DNA of 64,000 bases from Pseudomonas fluorescens (GCF_902497625.1 NZ_CABVGX010000031.1:1-64000); one strand, 5' to 3'. Shown: positions 1-8,094, counted from the stretch's first letter. The notes: generated from the letters alone by a model not told the origin. Translations and numbers: made by a program.

Positions 1-2
1 AA

Positions 3-75
3 AAGATCGCAGCCTTCGGCAGCGCCTACGCTGGAATGCGTAACCCTACAGGAGCTGCCGAAGGCTGCGATCTCT
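3..75. repeat. REP-type inverted repeat pair
   Basis: Two arms of about 19 bases (3-22 and 53-72, core GATCGCAGCCTTCGGCAGC) are reverse complements separated by about 30 bases, so the RNA or DNA can fold into a long hairpin. The layout matches intergenic REP doublets of fluorescens-group pseudomonads. A diverged relative lies at 17257-17334 and a half copy at 5931-5954. It sits just beyond the terminator of the ABC-F gene. Confidence 0.75.
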
Positions 76-91
76 TGATCTTCAGCCAATA

Positions 92-119
92 AAAAGCCCC
101 GTCACACGACAGGGCTTTA
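92..119 (-). terminator. Rho-independent terminator of the ABC-F gene
   Basis: AAAGCCC pairs with GGGCTTT around a small inner stem (CGTC/GAC), and on the minus strand the hairpin is followed by a T-run (TTTTTATTGG). It lies about 40 bases beyond the stop codon of the minus-strand ABC-F gene. Confidence 0.8.
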
Positions 120-154
120 ACTTGCAGCTTGCAGCCTGAAACTAACCGCTGCCC

Positions 155-1744
155 TTAAAACACCACCCCTTGGCTACGCAGGTAATCGTCATACGTACCG
201 CTGAAGTCAATCACGCCGCTTGGGCTCAGCTCGATGATGCGGGTGGCCAGGGACGATACGAATTCACGGTCGTGGCTGACGAAGATCAGCGTGCCCGGGT
301 AGTTTTCCAGCGCCAGGTTCAGCGCTTCGATGGATTCCATGTCCAGGTGGTTGGTCGGTTCGTCCATGATCAGCACGTTCGGCTTTTGCAGGATCAGCTT
401 GCCGAACAGCATGCGACCCTGTTCACCACCGGAAATGACCTTGACCGATTTGAGAATCTCGTCGTTGGAGAACAGCATGCGGCCCAAGGTGCCGCGAACG
501 ATTTGTTCGCCACCCTGGGTCCACTGGCCCATCCAGTCGAACAGGTTGCAGTCGTCTTCGAAATCGTGCGCGTGGTCTTGGGCGTAATAACCCAGTTCCG
601 CAGCGTCGGTCCACTTGACGGTACCGGCATCCGGAGTCAGTTCGTTGACCAGGGTACGCAGCAGGGTGGTTTTACCGATACCGTTCGGACCGATGATCGC
701 CACGCGCTCGCCAGCTTCAACCTGGAAGCTGAAATCCTTGAACAACGTCTTGCCGTCAAAGCCTTTGGCCATGCGCTCGACGATGACCGCCTGACGGTGC
801 AGCTTCTTGGTTTGTTCGAAGCGGATGAACGGGCTCACACGACTCGAAGGCTTGACCTCGGCCAGCTGGATCTTGTCGATCGCCTTGGCGCGGGAGGTGG
901 CCTGCTTGGCTTTCGAGGCGTTGGCCGAGAAGCGGCTGACGAACGATTGCAGTTCGGAAATCTGCGCTTTCTTCTTGGCGTTATCCGACAGCAGCTGCTC
1001 GCGGGACTGGGTCGCCACGGTCATGTACTCATCGTAGTTGCCCGGGAACAGACGCAGTTCGCCGTAATCCAGGTCAGCCATGTGGGTGCACACGCTGTTC
1101 AGGAAGTGACGGTCGTGGGAGATGATGATCATCAGGCTGGAACGCTGGGTCAGGATATTTTCCAGCCAGCGGATGGTGTTGATGTCCAGGTGGTTGGTCG
1201 GTTCGTCGAGCAACAGCACTTCCGGATCGGAGAACAACGCCTGCGCCAGCAACACGCGCAGTTTCCAGCCTGGGGAAACTTCGCTCATCGGGCCAAAGTG
1301 CTGCTCAATGCCAATACCCAGGCCCAGCAATAACTCACCGGCACGGGACTCGGCGGTGTAGCCGTCCATTTCGGCGAACTCGGTTTCCAGTTCGGCCACG
1401 GCCATGCCGTCTTCTTCGGTCATTTCCGGCAGCGAGTAGATACGGTCGCGCTCGGCCTTGACCTTCCACAGCTCTTCATGACCCATGATCACGGTGTCGA
1501 TCACGGTAAATTCTTCGTAGGCGAACTGGTCCTGGCGCAATTTACCCAGACGCACGTTCGGCTCGAGCATGACCTGGCCGCCGGACGGCTCGAGGTCGCC
1601 ACCGAGGATTTTCATGAAGGTCGACTTGCCGCAACCGTTCGCACCGATCAAACCATAGCGGTTGCCCGCACCGAATTTCACCGAAACGTTTTCGAATAGC
1701 GGCTTGGCGCCGAATTGCATCGTGATGTTAGCTGTAGAGATCAA
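155..1744 (-). CDS. ABC-F family ATPase, YbiT-type
   Basis: Soluble protein with two tandem ATP-binding cassettes and no membrane segments, as in ABC-F proteins that act on the ribosome rather than in transport. Seen: Walker A GANGCGKST near residue 40 and GPNGIGKTT near 355, signature motifs (VSPGWKLR in the first, ISGGEQGR in the second), two LLLDEPTNHLD/LIMDEPTNHLD Walker B blocks, and a charged linker between domains. Length 529 aa fits YbiT (about 530). The reading frame extends further upstream, but the TTG at 1744 with AGGAAA before it gives the family's usual N-terminus (ISTANITMQF), so I take TTG as the start. The gene stands alone and has its own terminator. Family assignment is firm; the exact substrate or ribosomal role is not known from sequence. 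Confidence 0.9.
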   Translation of the reverse strand: MISTANITMQFGAKPLFENVSVKFGAGNRYGLIGANGCGKSTFMKILGGDLEPSGGQVMLEPNVRLGKLRQDQFAYEEFTVIDTVIMGHEELWKVKAERDRIYSLPEMTEEDGMAVAELETEFAEMDGYTAESRAGELLLGLGIGIEQHFGPMSEVSPGWKLRVLLAQALFSDPEVLLLDEPTNHLDINTIRWLENILTQRSSLMIIISHDRHFLNSVCTHMADLDYGELRLFPGNYDEYMTVATQSREQLLSDNAKKKAQISELQSFVSRFSANASKAKQATSRAKAIDKIQLAEVKPSSRVSPFIRFEQTKKLHRQAVIVERMAKGFDGKTLFKDFSFQVEAGERVAIIGPNGIGKTTLLRTLVNELTPDAGTVKWTDAAELGYYAQDHAHDFEDDCNLFDWMGQWTQGGEQIVRGTLGRMLFSNDEILKSVKVISGGEQGRMLFGKLILQKPNVLIMDEPTNHLDMESIEALNLALENYPGTLIFVSHDREFVSSLATRIIELSPSGVIDFSGTYDDYLRSQGVVF

Positions 1745-2209
1745 AGGTTTTTCCTGTGAAGCATTCAGAGTATCGGGTTGCGGCAGTACCGGTTCAGTAC
1801 CCGTGTCCGCTGTCCGGAGCACGGGAAATGCATCCCGGTCAGAAGCGCAGGGTCCATCTGGAAATAAGTGGACAGCAGCATGAGGCGCGCTTGGCCCGAG
1901 TCGAAGTGTGCCGAGGACGTTTCAAACCGTCATCAACCAAGGGAGGCGCGTAATGTTTGGCGGCGATTGTACTGGTCTGGCTCTGTAAACGATAGGGCGT
2001 TAAGGCCGCACGGGTGCATTGGCGGCATGAGTGGACACATTTTCACATTTGAAGGTTAACAGCAGGTTACAGAATGTGACTAAACTAGCCGCCTGATGCC
2101 GCATGCCGGCATAGCGAAGGATGCGCCTCAGGAACGCTGGATCGAATTCAGACGCTGCACATGACCCTTGGCCAAATGGGCACGGGCGCAGTTTGTTCAC
2201 TTCTGACGT
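1745..2209. other. Intergenic region between divergent ABC-F and lpxO genes
   Basis: 465 bases with no convincing gene. The short open frames here lack a recognisable protein. The right half holds a direct repeat with 11-base phase and a -10-like hexamer (see 2054-2086). The rest should carry the ABC-F promoter, which I could not place. Confidence 0.6.
2054..2086 (+). promoter_or_regulatory. Candidate PhoP-like box and extended -10 before lpxO
   Basis: GGTTAA (2054-2059), five bases, then GGTTAC (2065-2070) form a direct repeat with 11-base spacing, as bound by OmpR-family regulators; the PhoP consensus is GGTTTA-N5-GGTTTA. Ten bases further comes TGACTAAACT, an extended -10 (TAAACT at 2081-2086). 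This arrangement resembles PhoP-activated promoters. Assignment to PhoP is inference. Confidence 0.4.
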
Positions 2210-3121
2210 GTGACGATCTCCTTGAAACTCATCATCGCTGCTATCTACGTTGTATCGATTGCGTACGTTCATTTACGCGGTCGCGTGCGCCATAAACTGG
2301 GCCGTCAACTCAGCGATCACTCGACGTTCCTGGCGCCGATCAATGGTTTCCTGTACCTGTTCTCGAAAATGCCCAACAGGCCTTTCCTCGATCCGGCCGA
2401 GTTTCCGGACCTTAGCCCGTTGCAAATCCACTGGGAGGAGATCCGCACAGAAGGGCGGAACCTGCTGCAGGCGGGCGAGATCAAGCGCTCCAGTCAATAC
2501 GATGATGTCGGCTTCAATTCGTTCTTCAAAACTGGCTGGAAGCGTTTCTATCTGAAGTGGTACGGCGACAGCCATCCTTCGGCGATGAAGCTGTGCCCGC
2601 GCACCACCGAACTGGTGCAAAGCATCGGTTCGATCAAGGCCGCTATGTTCGCCGAGTTGCCTCCGGGCTCCAGGCTGGTGCGGCACCGCGATCCGTACGC
2701 CGGCTCCTATCGCTATCACCTGGGCCTGGATACACCGAATGACGTGGGTTGCTATATCAATGTCGACGGTGAGCATTATCACTGGCGTGACGGTGAAGCG
2801 GTGATGTTCGATGAAACCTTTATCCATTACGCGGAAAACACCACGCAGCAAAACCGGCTTATCCTGTTTTGTGACATTGAGCGACCCATGAAATACAGAT
2901 GGGCAGCGGCATTCAATCGCTGGTTCAGCCGCAATGTGATGTCAGCGGCGGGCGCGCCCAATAATGAGGGTGACAAAACCGGCGGATTGAATCGTCTGTT
3001 CGCGAAAATCTACAAAATCCGTCTGCGGGGCAAAGCGCTGAAGAAGCGTAATCGCACACTGTATTACCTGGAAAAGTGGGCGATCTTTGCCGGGTTGTTG
3101 GGGATATTTGTGTTGATTTAA
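2210..3121 (+). CDS. lpxO: Lipid A 2-hydroxylase (Fe(II)/2-oxoglutarate dioxygenase)
   Basis: 303-aa member of the aspartyl/asparaginyl beta-hydroxylase fold, closest in length and layout to LpxO, which 2-hydroxylates an acyl chain of lipid A at the inner membrane. Seen: an N-terminal hydrophobic anchor (residues 3-22), iron-binding HRD near residue 160, a distal histidine in FIHYAEN, a conserved arginine shortly after it, and a second hydrophobic segment at the very C-terminus (AIFAGLLGIFVLI). The start is GTG at 2210; the nearby ATG at 2161 is out of frame. No strong ribosome site is visible, so the start is the weakest part of the call. A PhoP-like direct repeat lies about 140 bases upstream, in keeping with known PhoPQ control of lipid A modification in other bacteria. 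Confidence 0.85.
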   Translation: MTISLKLIIAAIYVVSIAYVHLRGRVRHKLGRQLSDHSTFLAPINGFLYLFSKMPNRPFLDPAEFPDLSPLQIHWEEIRTEGRNLLQAGEIKRSSQYDDVGFNSFFKTGWKRFYLKWYGDSHPSAMKLCPRTTELVQSIGSIKAAMFAELPPGSRLVRHRDPYAGSYRYHLGLDTPNDVGCYINVDGEHYHWRDGEAVMFDETFIHYAENTTQQNRLILFCDIERPMKYRWAAAFNRWFSRNVMSAAGAPNNEGDKTGGLNRLFAKIYKIRLRGKALKKRNRTLYYLEKWAIFAGLLGIFVLI

Positions 3122-3129
3122 TGTCTCGT

Positions 3130-3159
3130 GGCGTCGGCGTCGGCGTCGGCGTCGGCGTC
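3130..3159. repeat. GGCGTC hexanucleotide repeat, five perfect units
   Basis: Five uninterrupted copies of GGCGTC directly after the lpxO stop codon, running straight into a REP palindrome. Noncoding short tandem repeat. Confidence 0.95.
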
Positions 3160-3235
3160 ATCGCGAGCAGGCTCGCTCCCACAGTGATTTTGTAAACGGC
3201 GCAGATCAATGTGGGAGCGAGCCTGCTCGCGATGA
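3159..3235. repeat. REP doublet (GAGCAGGCTCGC type)
   Basis: Inverted pair: TCGCGAGCAGGCTCGCTCCC at 3161-3180 and its reverse complement at 3211-3231, separated by about 30 bases. This is the common fluorescens-group REP. It lies between the convergent lpxO and ku genes, where it could also help end transcription. Confidence 0.9.
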
Positions 3236-3269
3236 GGCCCTGATATTCACCTGTTGATTCGGCAGAAAT

Positions 3270-4154
3270 TCAACCACTGGAACGCTTCGAAGCCTTCTTC
3301 GCCGGAGCCGCTTTCTCGGTTGTCTTCGCCGCTGCTTTGCCCTTGGTCGCCGGCTTCGCCGGTGCCTTGCCGCCAAGACTGCGTTTGAGCAGCTCGGTCA
3401 AATCGATAACATCGGCAGTCTTGCGTTCTTCCTGGCCGGACACGGTCTCCACGTCCTCGATCTTGCCTTCATTGGCTTTCTTGTCCACCAGCGCCATGAT
3501 TTTGTCTTCGAAACTGTCGCGATAATCCTCGGGGCTCCAGTCGCCGGCCATGTCTTCGACCAGTCGCTTGGCCATCTCCAGTTCTCCCTTGGCCAGTTTC
3601 ACGTCTTTGACGTCGCTGCCCAGTTCCAGCGTGTCGAGGCTGCGGACTTCTTCCGGCCAGCGCAGCATCACCAACACCATCGAATCTTCCAGCGGCATCA
3701 ACGCCGCCAGGTGCTGCTTTGTATGTATCACTACATTGGCCAGTGCGACCTTGTTGGTTTGTTTCAGGGTTTCACGCAGCAAAGCGTAAACCTTGCCGCC
3801 GCGCTTGTCCGGCGCCAGGTAATAGGGTTTATCGATGTTCTGTAACGGGATCTGTTCACTGTCGACAAACGAGAAAATGTCGATGGTTTGCGTCGACAGC
3901 GGGTGCGCCGATTTGATTTCCTCCTCACTGAGCACCACGTAGCGACCCTTTTCATACTGGACGCCTTTGACGATATGCTCTTTGTCGATTTCCTTGCCGG
4001 TGACCTTGTTCACCCGCTTGTAGCCTACCGGGTCCATGCTGCGACCATCGAGCCAGTCAAAGTCCACCCCCTGTGATGACGTCGCTGAAACCAGCGCCAC
4101 GGGGATATGGACCAGTCCGAAACTGATTGCGCCTTTCCAGATTGCACGTGGCAT
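3270..4154 (-). CDS. ku: Ku DNA end-binding protein of bacterial NHEJ
   Basis: 294 aa. The N-terminus (MPRAIWKGAISFGLVHIPV) is the hallmark of bacterial Ku, followed by the Ku core beta-barrel and DNA-encircling region to about residue 250 (ADVIDLTELLKRSL closes it). The last 40 or so residues are a Lys/Ala/Pro-rich tail (GKAPAKPATKGK onward), the kind of basic extension that lets bacterial Ku thread along DNA. Ku homodimers bind double-strand ends and recruit LigD; no ligD is in this window, so the partner would have to be elsewhere. A monocistronic gene convergent with lpxO. Confidence 0.95.
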   Translation of the reverse strand: MPRAIWKGAISFGLVHIPVALVSATSSQGVDFDWLDGRSMDPVGYKRVNKVTGKEIDKEHIVKGVQYEKGRYVVLSEEEIKSAHPLSTQTIDIFSFVDSEQIPLQNIDKPYYLAPDKRGGKVYALLRETLKQTNKVALANVVIHTKQHLAALMPLEDSMVLVMLRWPEEVRSLDTLELGSDVKDVKLAKGELEMAKRLVEDMAGDWSPEDYRDSFEDKIMALVDKKANEGKIEDVETVSGQEERKTADVIDLTELLKRSLGGKAPAKPATKGKAAAKTTEKAAPAKKASKRSSG

Positions 4155-4361
4155 TGTCGTCTACTCGCAAGTGATGATCAGGTGACCGGCGCCCGCGCGA
4201 AAAAGTTTCAGCGGCTTCACCCCAGGCTATACGGGCGGATCAGCGGTACGGTCAAAGGGTGTTACATCTTGCCGGACAGGTTTGGGTTAACAAATCCGAA
4301 CCCTCGGCGTAGCGTGCTATCCAAGTGCATGCTGCTGACGTAAGCCCATTGAGAGGTTGCC

Positions 4362-4712
4362 ATGAATCGACTTGTGCAAAGCCTTGCCGCGTTGGCGTTT
4401 AGTGGTGTGTTGAGTCATTCGGCGCAGGCTGACGCTGTTACGGCGCCTTTATTGCTGGCCCAGAGCCCGACGGGGAGCACCAGTAATCCTTACAACAGCC
4501 CGATTCGCCGGGCCAACCCCAACAGCATGCAAGGCACCCAGCCCAGCGCGCCGACGATCCGCGGACCGAACACCGTGCCGGCGCCGCGACCGCCGACGCT
4601 GGACAATGGCGGCATTGGCAATCGCTACCCGCGGGACCGCTCGGCGCCCGTCAGCCCGCCTGAATTCATCCCCAATCCACCGCACCGAGACGCACCCACC
4701 GGCAACCGTTAA
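4362..4712 (+). CDS. Small proline/asparagine-rich secreted protein, unknown function
   Basis: 116 aa. A signal peptide is clear (MNRLVQSLAALAFSG then cleavage around SAQA-DA, residue 23). The mature part has no recognisable fold: it is rich in Pro, Asn, Ser and Arg, with motifs such as NPYNSPIRRANPNS and NPPHRDAPTGNR, and is probably disordered in the periplasm or outside. GAGAGG precedes the ATG by 5 bases. It lies 51 bases before the sugar dehydrogenase gene on the same strand and may share its transcript. I do not recognise a named family. Confidence 0.7.
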   Translation: MNRLVQSLAALAFSGVLSHSAQADAVTAPLLLAQSPTGSTSNPYNSPIRRANPNSMQGTQPSAPTIRGPNTVPAPRPPTLDNGGIGNRYPRDRSAPVSPPEFIPNPPHRDAPTGNR

Positions 4713-4763
4713 GTCCCAGGCGCTTAGCCTTGCGAACCATTTTGACGACAAAAGGAATCGTGC

Positions 4764-5915
4764 ATGTTGCGTAAAACCCTTCTGGCCACTGTCTGCGCCA
4801 GCGCACTGATCACCGCTGCAGCGCCCGTCTTTGCGGCGTCGACACAGGAATTGCAAAGCGAACAGGGGACACTTGAAGTCACCCGGGTCGTCAAGGGTCT
4901 TGATCACCCGTGGGCTTTGGCGTTTTTGCCTGATCAACAGGGCATGCTCGTAACCGAGCGTCCTGGCAAACTGCGCGTGATCAGTGCTCAGGGCAAATCC
5001 TCTGCGCCCATCGAAGGCGTGCCGAAAGTCTGGGCGAAGGGTCAGGGCGGCTTGCTCGACGTGGTGCTCTCGCCGGACTTCAAGCAGGACCGCACGGTCT
5101 ATCTATCGTATGCCGAAGGCGGCGGTGCCGGCGACAAGGCCGGCACGGCGGTCGGTCGCGGGCAATTGTCTGAAGACCTGAAGACGCTCAACAATTTCAA
5201 AGTCATCTTCCGCCAGGAGCCCAAGCTCTCGGTTGGCAATCACTTCGGCTCAAGACTGGTGTTCGATCGCGATGGTTACCTGTTCATCGTTCTGGGCGAA
5301 AACAACGACCGGCCGACGGCGCAGGACCTCGACAAACTGCAAGGCAAGGTGGTGCGAATATTCCCGGACGGCAAGGTGCCCGACGACAATCCCTTCGTCG
5401 GTCAGAGCGGCATACGTCCGGAAATCTGGTCCTACGGCCAACGCAACCCACAAGGCGCCGCGCTCAATCCATGGACTGGGGTGCTCTGGGAAAACGAGCA
5501 CGGCCCTCGTGGCGGTGACGAAATCAACATTATCGAGCGCGGCAAGAATTATGGCTGGCCCACGGCAACCCACGGCATCAACTATTCAGGCCAGCCGATA
5601 CCCGAAGCCAGTGGCAAAACGGCCGAGGGCACCGTCGCACCGCACCACGTTTGGGAAAAATCACCCGGTCTGAGCGGCATGGCGTTCTATGATGCCGATA
5701 GATTCAAGCCGTGGCAGCACAACGTGTTCATCGGAGCTCTGGTCAGTCAGGAGCTGATCCGTTTGCAGTTCGATGGCGACCGCGTGGTGCATGAGGAGCG
5801 CTTGATGGGTGAGCTCAACAAGCGCATTCGCGACGTCCGCCAAGGTCCGGATGGCTATTTGTACGTGCTGACCGATGATGCCGATGGCGAGCTGCTCAAA
5901 GTCGGCCTGAAATAG
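4764..5915 (+). CDS. PQQ-dependent aldose sugar dehydrogenase (YliI/Asd type)
   Basis: 383 aa with a signal peptide (cleavage near AAPVFAAS, residue 26), so periplasmic. The six-bladed beta-propeller of the glucose/sorbosone dehydrogenase family is recognisable: LDHPWALAFLPDQ (first blade), GGLLDVVLSPDF, NHFGSRLVFDRDGYLFIVLGE with the catalytic-type histidine, YGQRNPQGAALNP, and WENEHGPRGGDEINII for the PQQ and calcium region. E. coli YliI (371 aa) oxidises aldoses with PQQ. The AAAGGA site lies about 8 bases before the ATG. The substrate cannot be told from the sequence. Confidence 0.87.
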   Translation: MLRKTLLATVCASALITAAAPVFAASTQELQSEQGTLEVTRVVKGLDHPWALAFLPDQQGMLVTERPGKLRVISAQGKSSAPIEGVPKVWAKGQGGLLDVVLSPDFKQDRTVYLSYAEGGGAGDKAGTAVGRGQLSEDLKTLNNFKVIFRQEPKLSVGNHFGSRLVFDRDGYLFIVLGENNDRPTAQDLDKLQGKVVRIFPDGKVPDDNPFVGQSGIRPEIWSYGQRNPQGAALNPWTGVLWENEHGPRGGDEINIIERGKNYGWPTATHGINYSGQPIPEASGKTAEGTVAPHHVWEKSPGLSGMAFYDADRFKPWQHNVFIGALVSQELIRLQFDGDRVVHEERLMGELNKRIRDVRQGPDGYLYVLTDDADGELLKVGLK

Positions 5916-5930
5916 CACATCGCCCCCGAT

Positions 5931-5954
5931 CCTGTAGCAGCTGGCGCAGCCTGC
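5931..5954. repeat. Single REP half-element
   Basis: CCTGTAGCAGCTGGCGCAGCCTGC matches the right arm of the REP pair at 17257-17334. No inverted partner is seen here, so it is a lone half unit just after the sugar dehydrogenase gene. Confidence 0.6.
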
Positions 5955-6062
5955 GTCCGGCTGCATCCGCCTGCGCAACCGCCGTAGTCCATGCCTCACG
6001 GCGCATCTGATGAATCGCATTCCAAAACGCTCAACTGCGAAAGAGCCCGCAGCCGACCAATC

Positions 6063-6380
6063 TCACGCGCGCAACTCCCGGTCGTGCAAACCCCGGACCA
6101 CCAGATACAGCAACGGCCCGACCGACACAAAAACCGCCGTGATCACCATATAAGGCAAGACCGACCAACCTGACTGCCCACGCTTGCGCGCGTCTTTGTA
6201 CATCCAGATCGCGGCCAGTGTTGCCAGCAAGTAAAGATCGATCACCACCTGCGCAGTATCAGGCCGGGACATCAGGCTGATGCCGAAGTCGATCAACGAC
6301 TGCTCGGCTTGAAGCATTACTGAAAGGGTATAACCAGTAAATGCGATCAAGACAAGCAGTGGCAGGGCGACAGATTTCAT
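6063..6380 (-). CDS. DUF2834 family small membrane protein
   Basis: 105 aa with three hydrophobic segments: residues 3-22 (VALPLLVLIAFTGYTLSVM), 43-59 (AQVVIDLYLLATLAAIW) and 76-97. The conserved WMYKDARKRG turn and GPLLYLVVRGL ending are typical of DUF2834 inner-membrane proteins. I start at the second ATG (6380) because AAGGAAG lies 6 bases before it; the upstream ATG at 6401 has no such site. Function unknown. It follows the NIPSNAP gene on the same strand by 42 bases. Confidence 0.8.
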   Translation of the reverse strand: MKSVALPLLVLIAFTGYTLSVMLQAEQSLIDFGISLMSRPDTAQVVIDLYLLATLAAIWMYKDARKRGQSGWSVLPYMVITAVFVSVGPLLYLVVRGLHDRELRA

Positions 6381-6422
6381 GGTGATCTTCCTTGGGTACA
6401 TGGATAAAAGTCAGCGATCGAG

Positions 6423-6728
6423 TCAAGCCAACACTGGCCTTAAAAACGTTCGCTCATAACTGACGATAAACTTCTTTTCGACCAACAACGCTACCAGCGC
6501 CATACTTTCCGTGTCAGTCATGGCGATGTGACGGTAACTTTCATAGTCCGCAAGCGAAGGAAAACTGAACAGGCAATAGGCAACATTGCTCGCGCCCTCG
6601 GAGGGTAAAAAGTACCCGTGATGCGTGCCGCCGAGTCGCTCTACGATGCGTAGCCAAGCCTTTGCATAAGCTTCAAATTCCGACAGTTGATAGGGGTCGA
6701 TCACATATCTGACGTGGCAGGTAATCAA
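6423..6728 (-). CDS. NIPSNAP family protein
   Basis: 101 aa, one ferredoxin-like alpha/beta domain of the NIPSNAP type (dimeric alpha-beta barrel). Seen: MITCHVRYVIDPYQLSEFEAYAKAW at the start, GGTHHGYFLPSEG, and YESYRHIAMTD. Bacterial members are small cytoplasmic proteins without an agreed reaction. The start codon is TTG, with AGGAGC 8 bases upstream; no ATG is available before residue 70. It lies 18 bases downstream of ecotin and 42 bases before the DUF2834 gene, so the three may form one operon. Confidence 0.85.
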   Translation of the reverse strand: MITCHVRYVIDPYQLSEFEAYAKAWLRIVERLGGTHHGYFLPSEGASNVAYCLFSFPSLADYESYRHIAMTDTESMALVALLVEKKFIVSYERTFLRPVLA

Positions 6729-6746
6729 ATCAGGCGCTCCTGTAGG

Positions 6747-7229
6747 TTATTCCTGAACTGCTTTCTCGACTGCCTTCGAAGCCGACCATACTCGGTAACG
6801 AACCTCGACGTCCTTGGGCGCATAAACAACAATCGGCAACTTGCTGTTGTAGCGCAACATGAAGCCGTCACCCACCACCGGCACGAACTCGTTCCTGCGT
6901 TCGCCATCGGGACACGCCATTCGGGTGCTCATCGGGCCGATCACGGTTTCCAATCGATAGAACGGATAACCCCAACCTTCGAGATTTTTCTCCTCGAGCA
7001 TGCCGCCCAAGCGCTGACGGTTGCAGTCTACGGTCAACATTCTGCCTGCAAGGATTTCGACCTGGAGGCTGTCTTCGCGGGTTTGCGGAGCAAGATGAAT
7101 GACTTGGCGAGTGAAGCCATCCTCAGGCTTGGGGAAGGGTGCAAATTTTTCAAGCGGCGCGGCGTCAGCGAATGGGGACAGCGCAGCAGCGATCAGCCCA
7201 ACGGTAGTGACACAGGTCAGTGAACCCAT
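6747..7229 (-). CDS. eco: Ecotin, periplasmic serine protease inhibitor, with Arg at P1
   Basis: 160 aa (E. coli ecotin is 162) with a signal peptide ending near FADAAP (residue 23). Ecotin is a dimeric inhibitor of trypsin-fold proteases. Seen: the FPKPEDGFTRQVIHL opening, LEGWGY, the reactive loop STRMACPDGE, and the C-terminal MLRYNSKLPIVVYAP dimer strand. Two cysteines (VDCNRQ and MACPD) match the conserved disulfide. In E. coli the loop reads STMMACP with Met84 at P1; here P1 is Arg, which predicts stronger action on trypsin-like enzymes. AAGGAGG stands 5 bases before the ATG at 7229, so the earlier in-frame ATG codons are rejected. Confidence 0.95.
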   Translation of the reverse strand: MGSLTCVTTVGLIAAALSPFADAAPLEKFAPFPKPEDGFTRQVIHLAPQTREDSLQVEILAGRMLTVDCNRQRLGGMLEEKNLEGWGYPFYRLETVIGPMSTRMACPDGERRNEFVPVVGDGFMLRYNSKLPIVVYAPKDVEVRYRVWSASKAVEKAVQE

Positions 7230-7533
7230 GTTGCCTCCTTGCATGTAGGTGAGGTCAGCGGATACTGACCTGACAGGCTGCATTCTCACTGCCGTTTACT
7301 GGCAATGCAAACAAGAGTAGCGGTTTGCAAAATGCACGGACCTAAAGCTGCAATCTTGCAAATTGCATGAGCTTCTCGACGGGTAATTCGGCTAAGTCCT
7401 TGATTCGTCGATGACCTGCAGTGCAAAGATTGAGGCATGTTTTATGCTGTAAGTGTCTGTTGAAGCTGACCGGATTTATACAGAGCCAGCATTGATCATT
7501 AATTGGCTATCTCACATTTAGGAGAGTACTGCC
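7230..7533. other. Intergenic region between divergent eco and DUF1652 genes
   Basis: 304 bases, AT-richer than the flanks, with promoters expected for both sides. I see no gene, repeat or terminator in it and cannot fix a -35/-10 pair with confidence. Confidence 0.6.
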
Positions 7534-7803
7534 ATGTTCCTGTCTGCCTTGGAAATTCGTAACATTGTTGAAACAGGTTTTTTACCGAAACGCTGCCAAT
7601 GCACGCTATCACCCGACCTGCAGATGACGGTCAAAGTGTTTGCTGACACGCGGACTGAACAGGTCGACCTCTTGGTGACCGGCATCAATGCCAGCAAGCT
7701 CAACAGCAGCCGCGCGATCAGTGATCTCATTGCTGGCCTGCGCTCCGACTTGCAACATCAGACGAACGCTCAGCTTCTGCACCCGAACAGGCACGCCCTT
7801 TAA
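7534..7803 (+). CDS. DUF1652 family protein
   Basis: 89 aa. The pattern LEIRNIVETGFLPKRCQCTLSPD, then VDLLVTGINASKLNSSRAISDLIAGLR, is the DUF1652 signature, a small cytoplasmic family common in Pseudomonas with no known function. AGGAGAG precedes the ATG by 7 bases. It converges on the DUF2790 gene 24 bases away, and no terminator lies between them. Confidence 0.88.
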   Translation: MFLSALEIRNIVETGFLPKRCQCTLSPDLQMTVKVFADTRTEQVDLLVTGINASKLNSSRAISDLIAGLRSDLQHQTNAQLLHPNRHAL

Positions 7804-7827
7804 ACGCCCGTCGACGCTGCATCTCAG

Positions 7828-8094
7828 TCAGTTTTGCAGCCAACAGGCTTCCGACAGTTTGCGGTAAGTGATCTGCGCAGGTCGGCCGGCGGAGTCGATG
7901 TACTTCATATGGGCTGACACGACTTCACATTCCACTGTCGGCGGCTCGGTCAGGGAAATGACCTTGGCCACGTGAAGCGGCATTCCATATCGATAGGACG
8001 GCGTGCCGGTCGAGTCATCTTCCGACGCGTTAGACGCACCGACGGATACGGTGCCTGCCAGGGCGGCAGCAATTAACAAAGCATGCGTTTTCAT
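7828..8094 (-). CDS. DUF2790 family secreted small protein
   Basis: 88 aa with a signal peptide (MKTHALLIAAALAGTVSVGASNA). The mature part shows the family pattern: YRYGMPLHVAKVISL, CEVVSAHMKYIDSAGR, and YRKLSEACWLQN, with two cysteines that could pair. DUF2790 proteins are abundant in Pseudomonas, periplasmic or secreted, and of unknown role. The start at 8094 has GGAGAAC 4-5 bases upstream; a further-upstream ATG has none. A direct repeat resembling an OmpR-family operator lies about 110 bases upstream. Confidence 0.85.
   Translation of the reverse strand: MKTHALLIAAALAGTVSVGASNASEDDSTGTPSYRYGMPLHVAKVISLTEPPTVECEVVSAHMKYIDSAGRPAQITYRKLSEACWLQN

Noticed and set aside
170..1333. 387-codon frame opposite the ABC-F gene
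   Set aside because: High-GC antisense shadow; the opposite strand encodes a complete ABC-F protein with all motifs.
2000..2272. 90-codon minus-strand frame upstream of lpxO
   Set aside because: Overlaps the lpxO start and its promoter; composition and lack of a ribosome site argue against a gene.
4107..4343. 78-codon plus-strand frame before the small secreted protein
   Set aside because: Overlaps the ku start on the other strand and shows no protein features.
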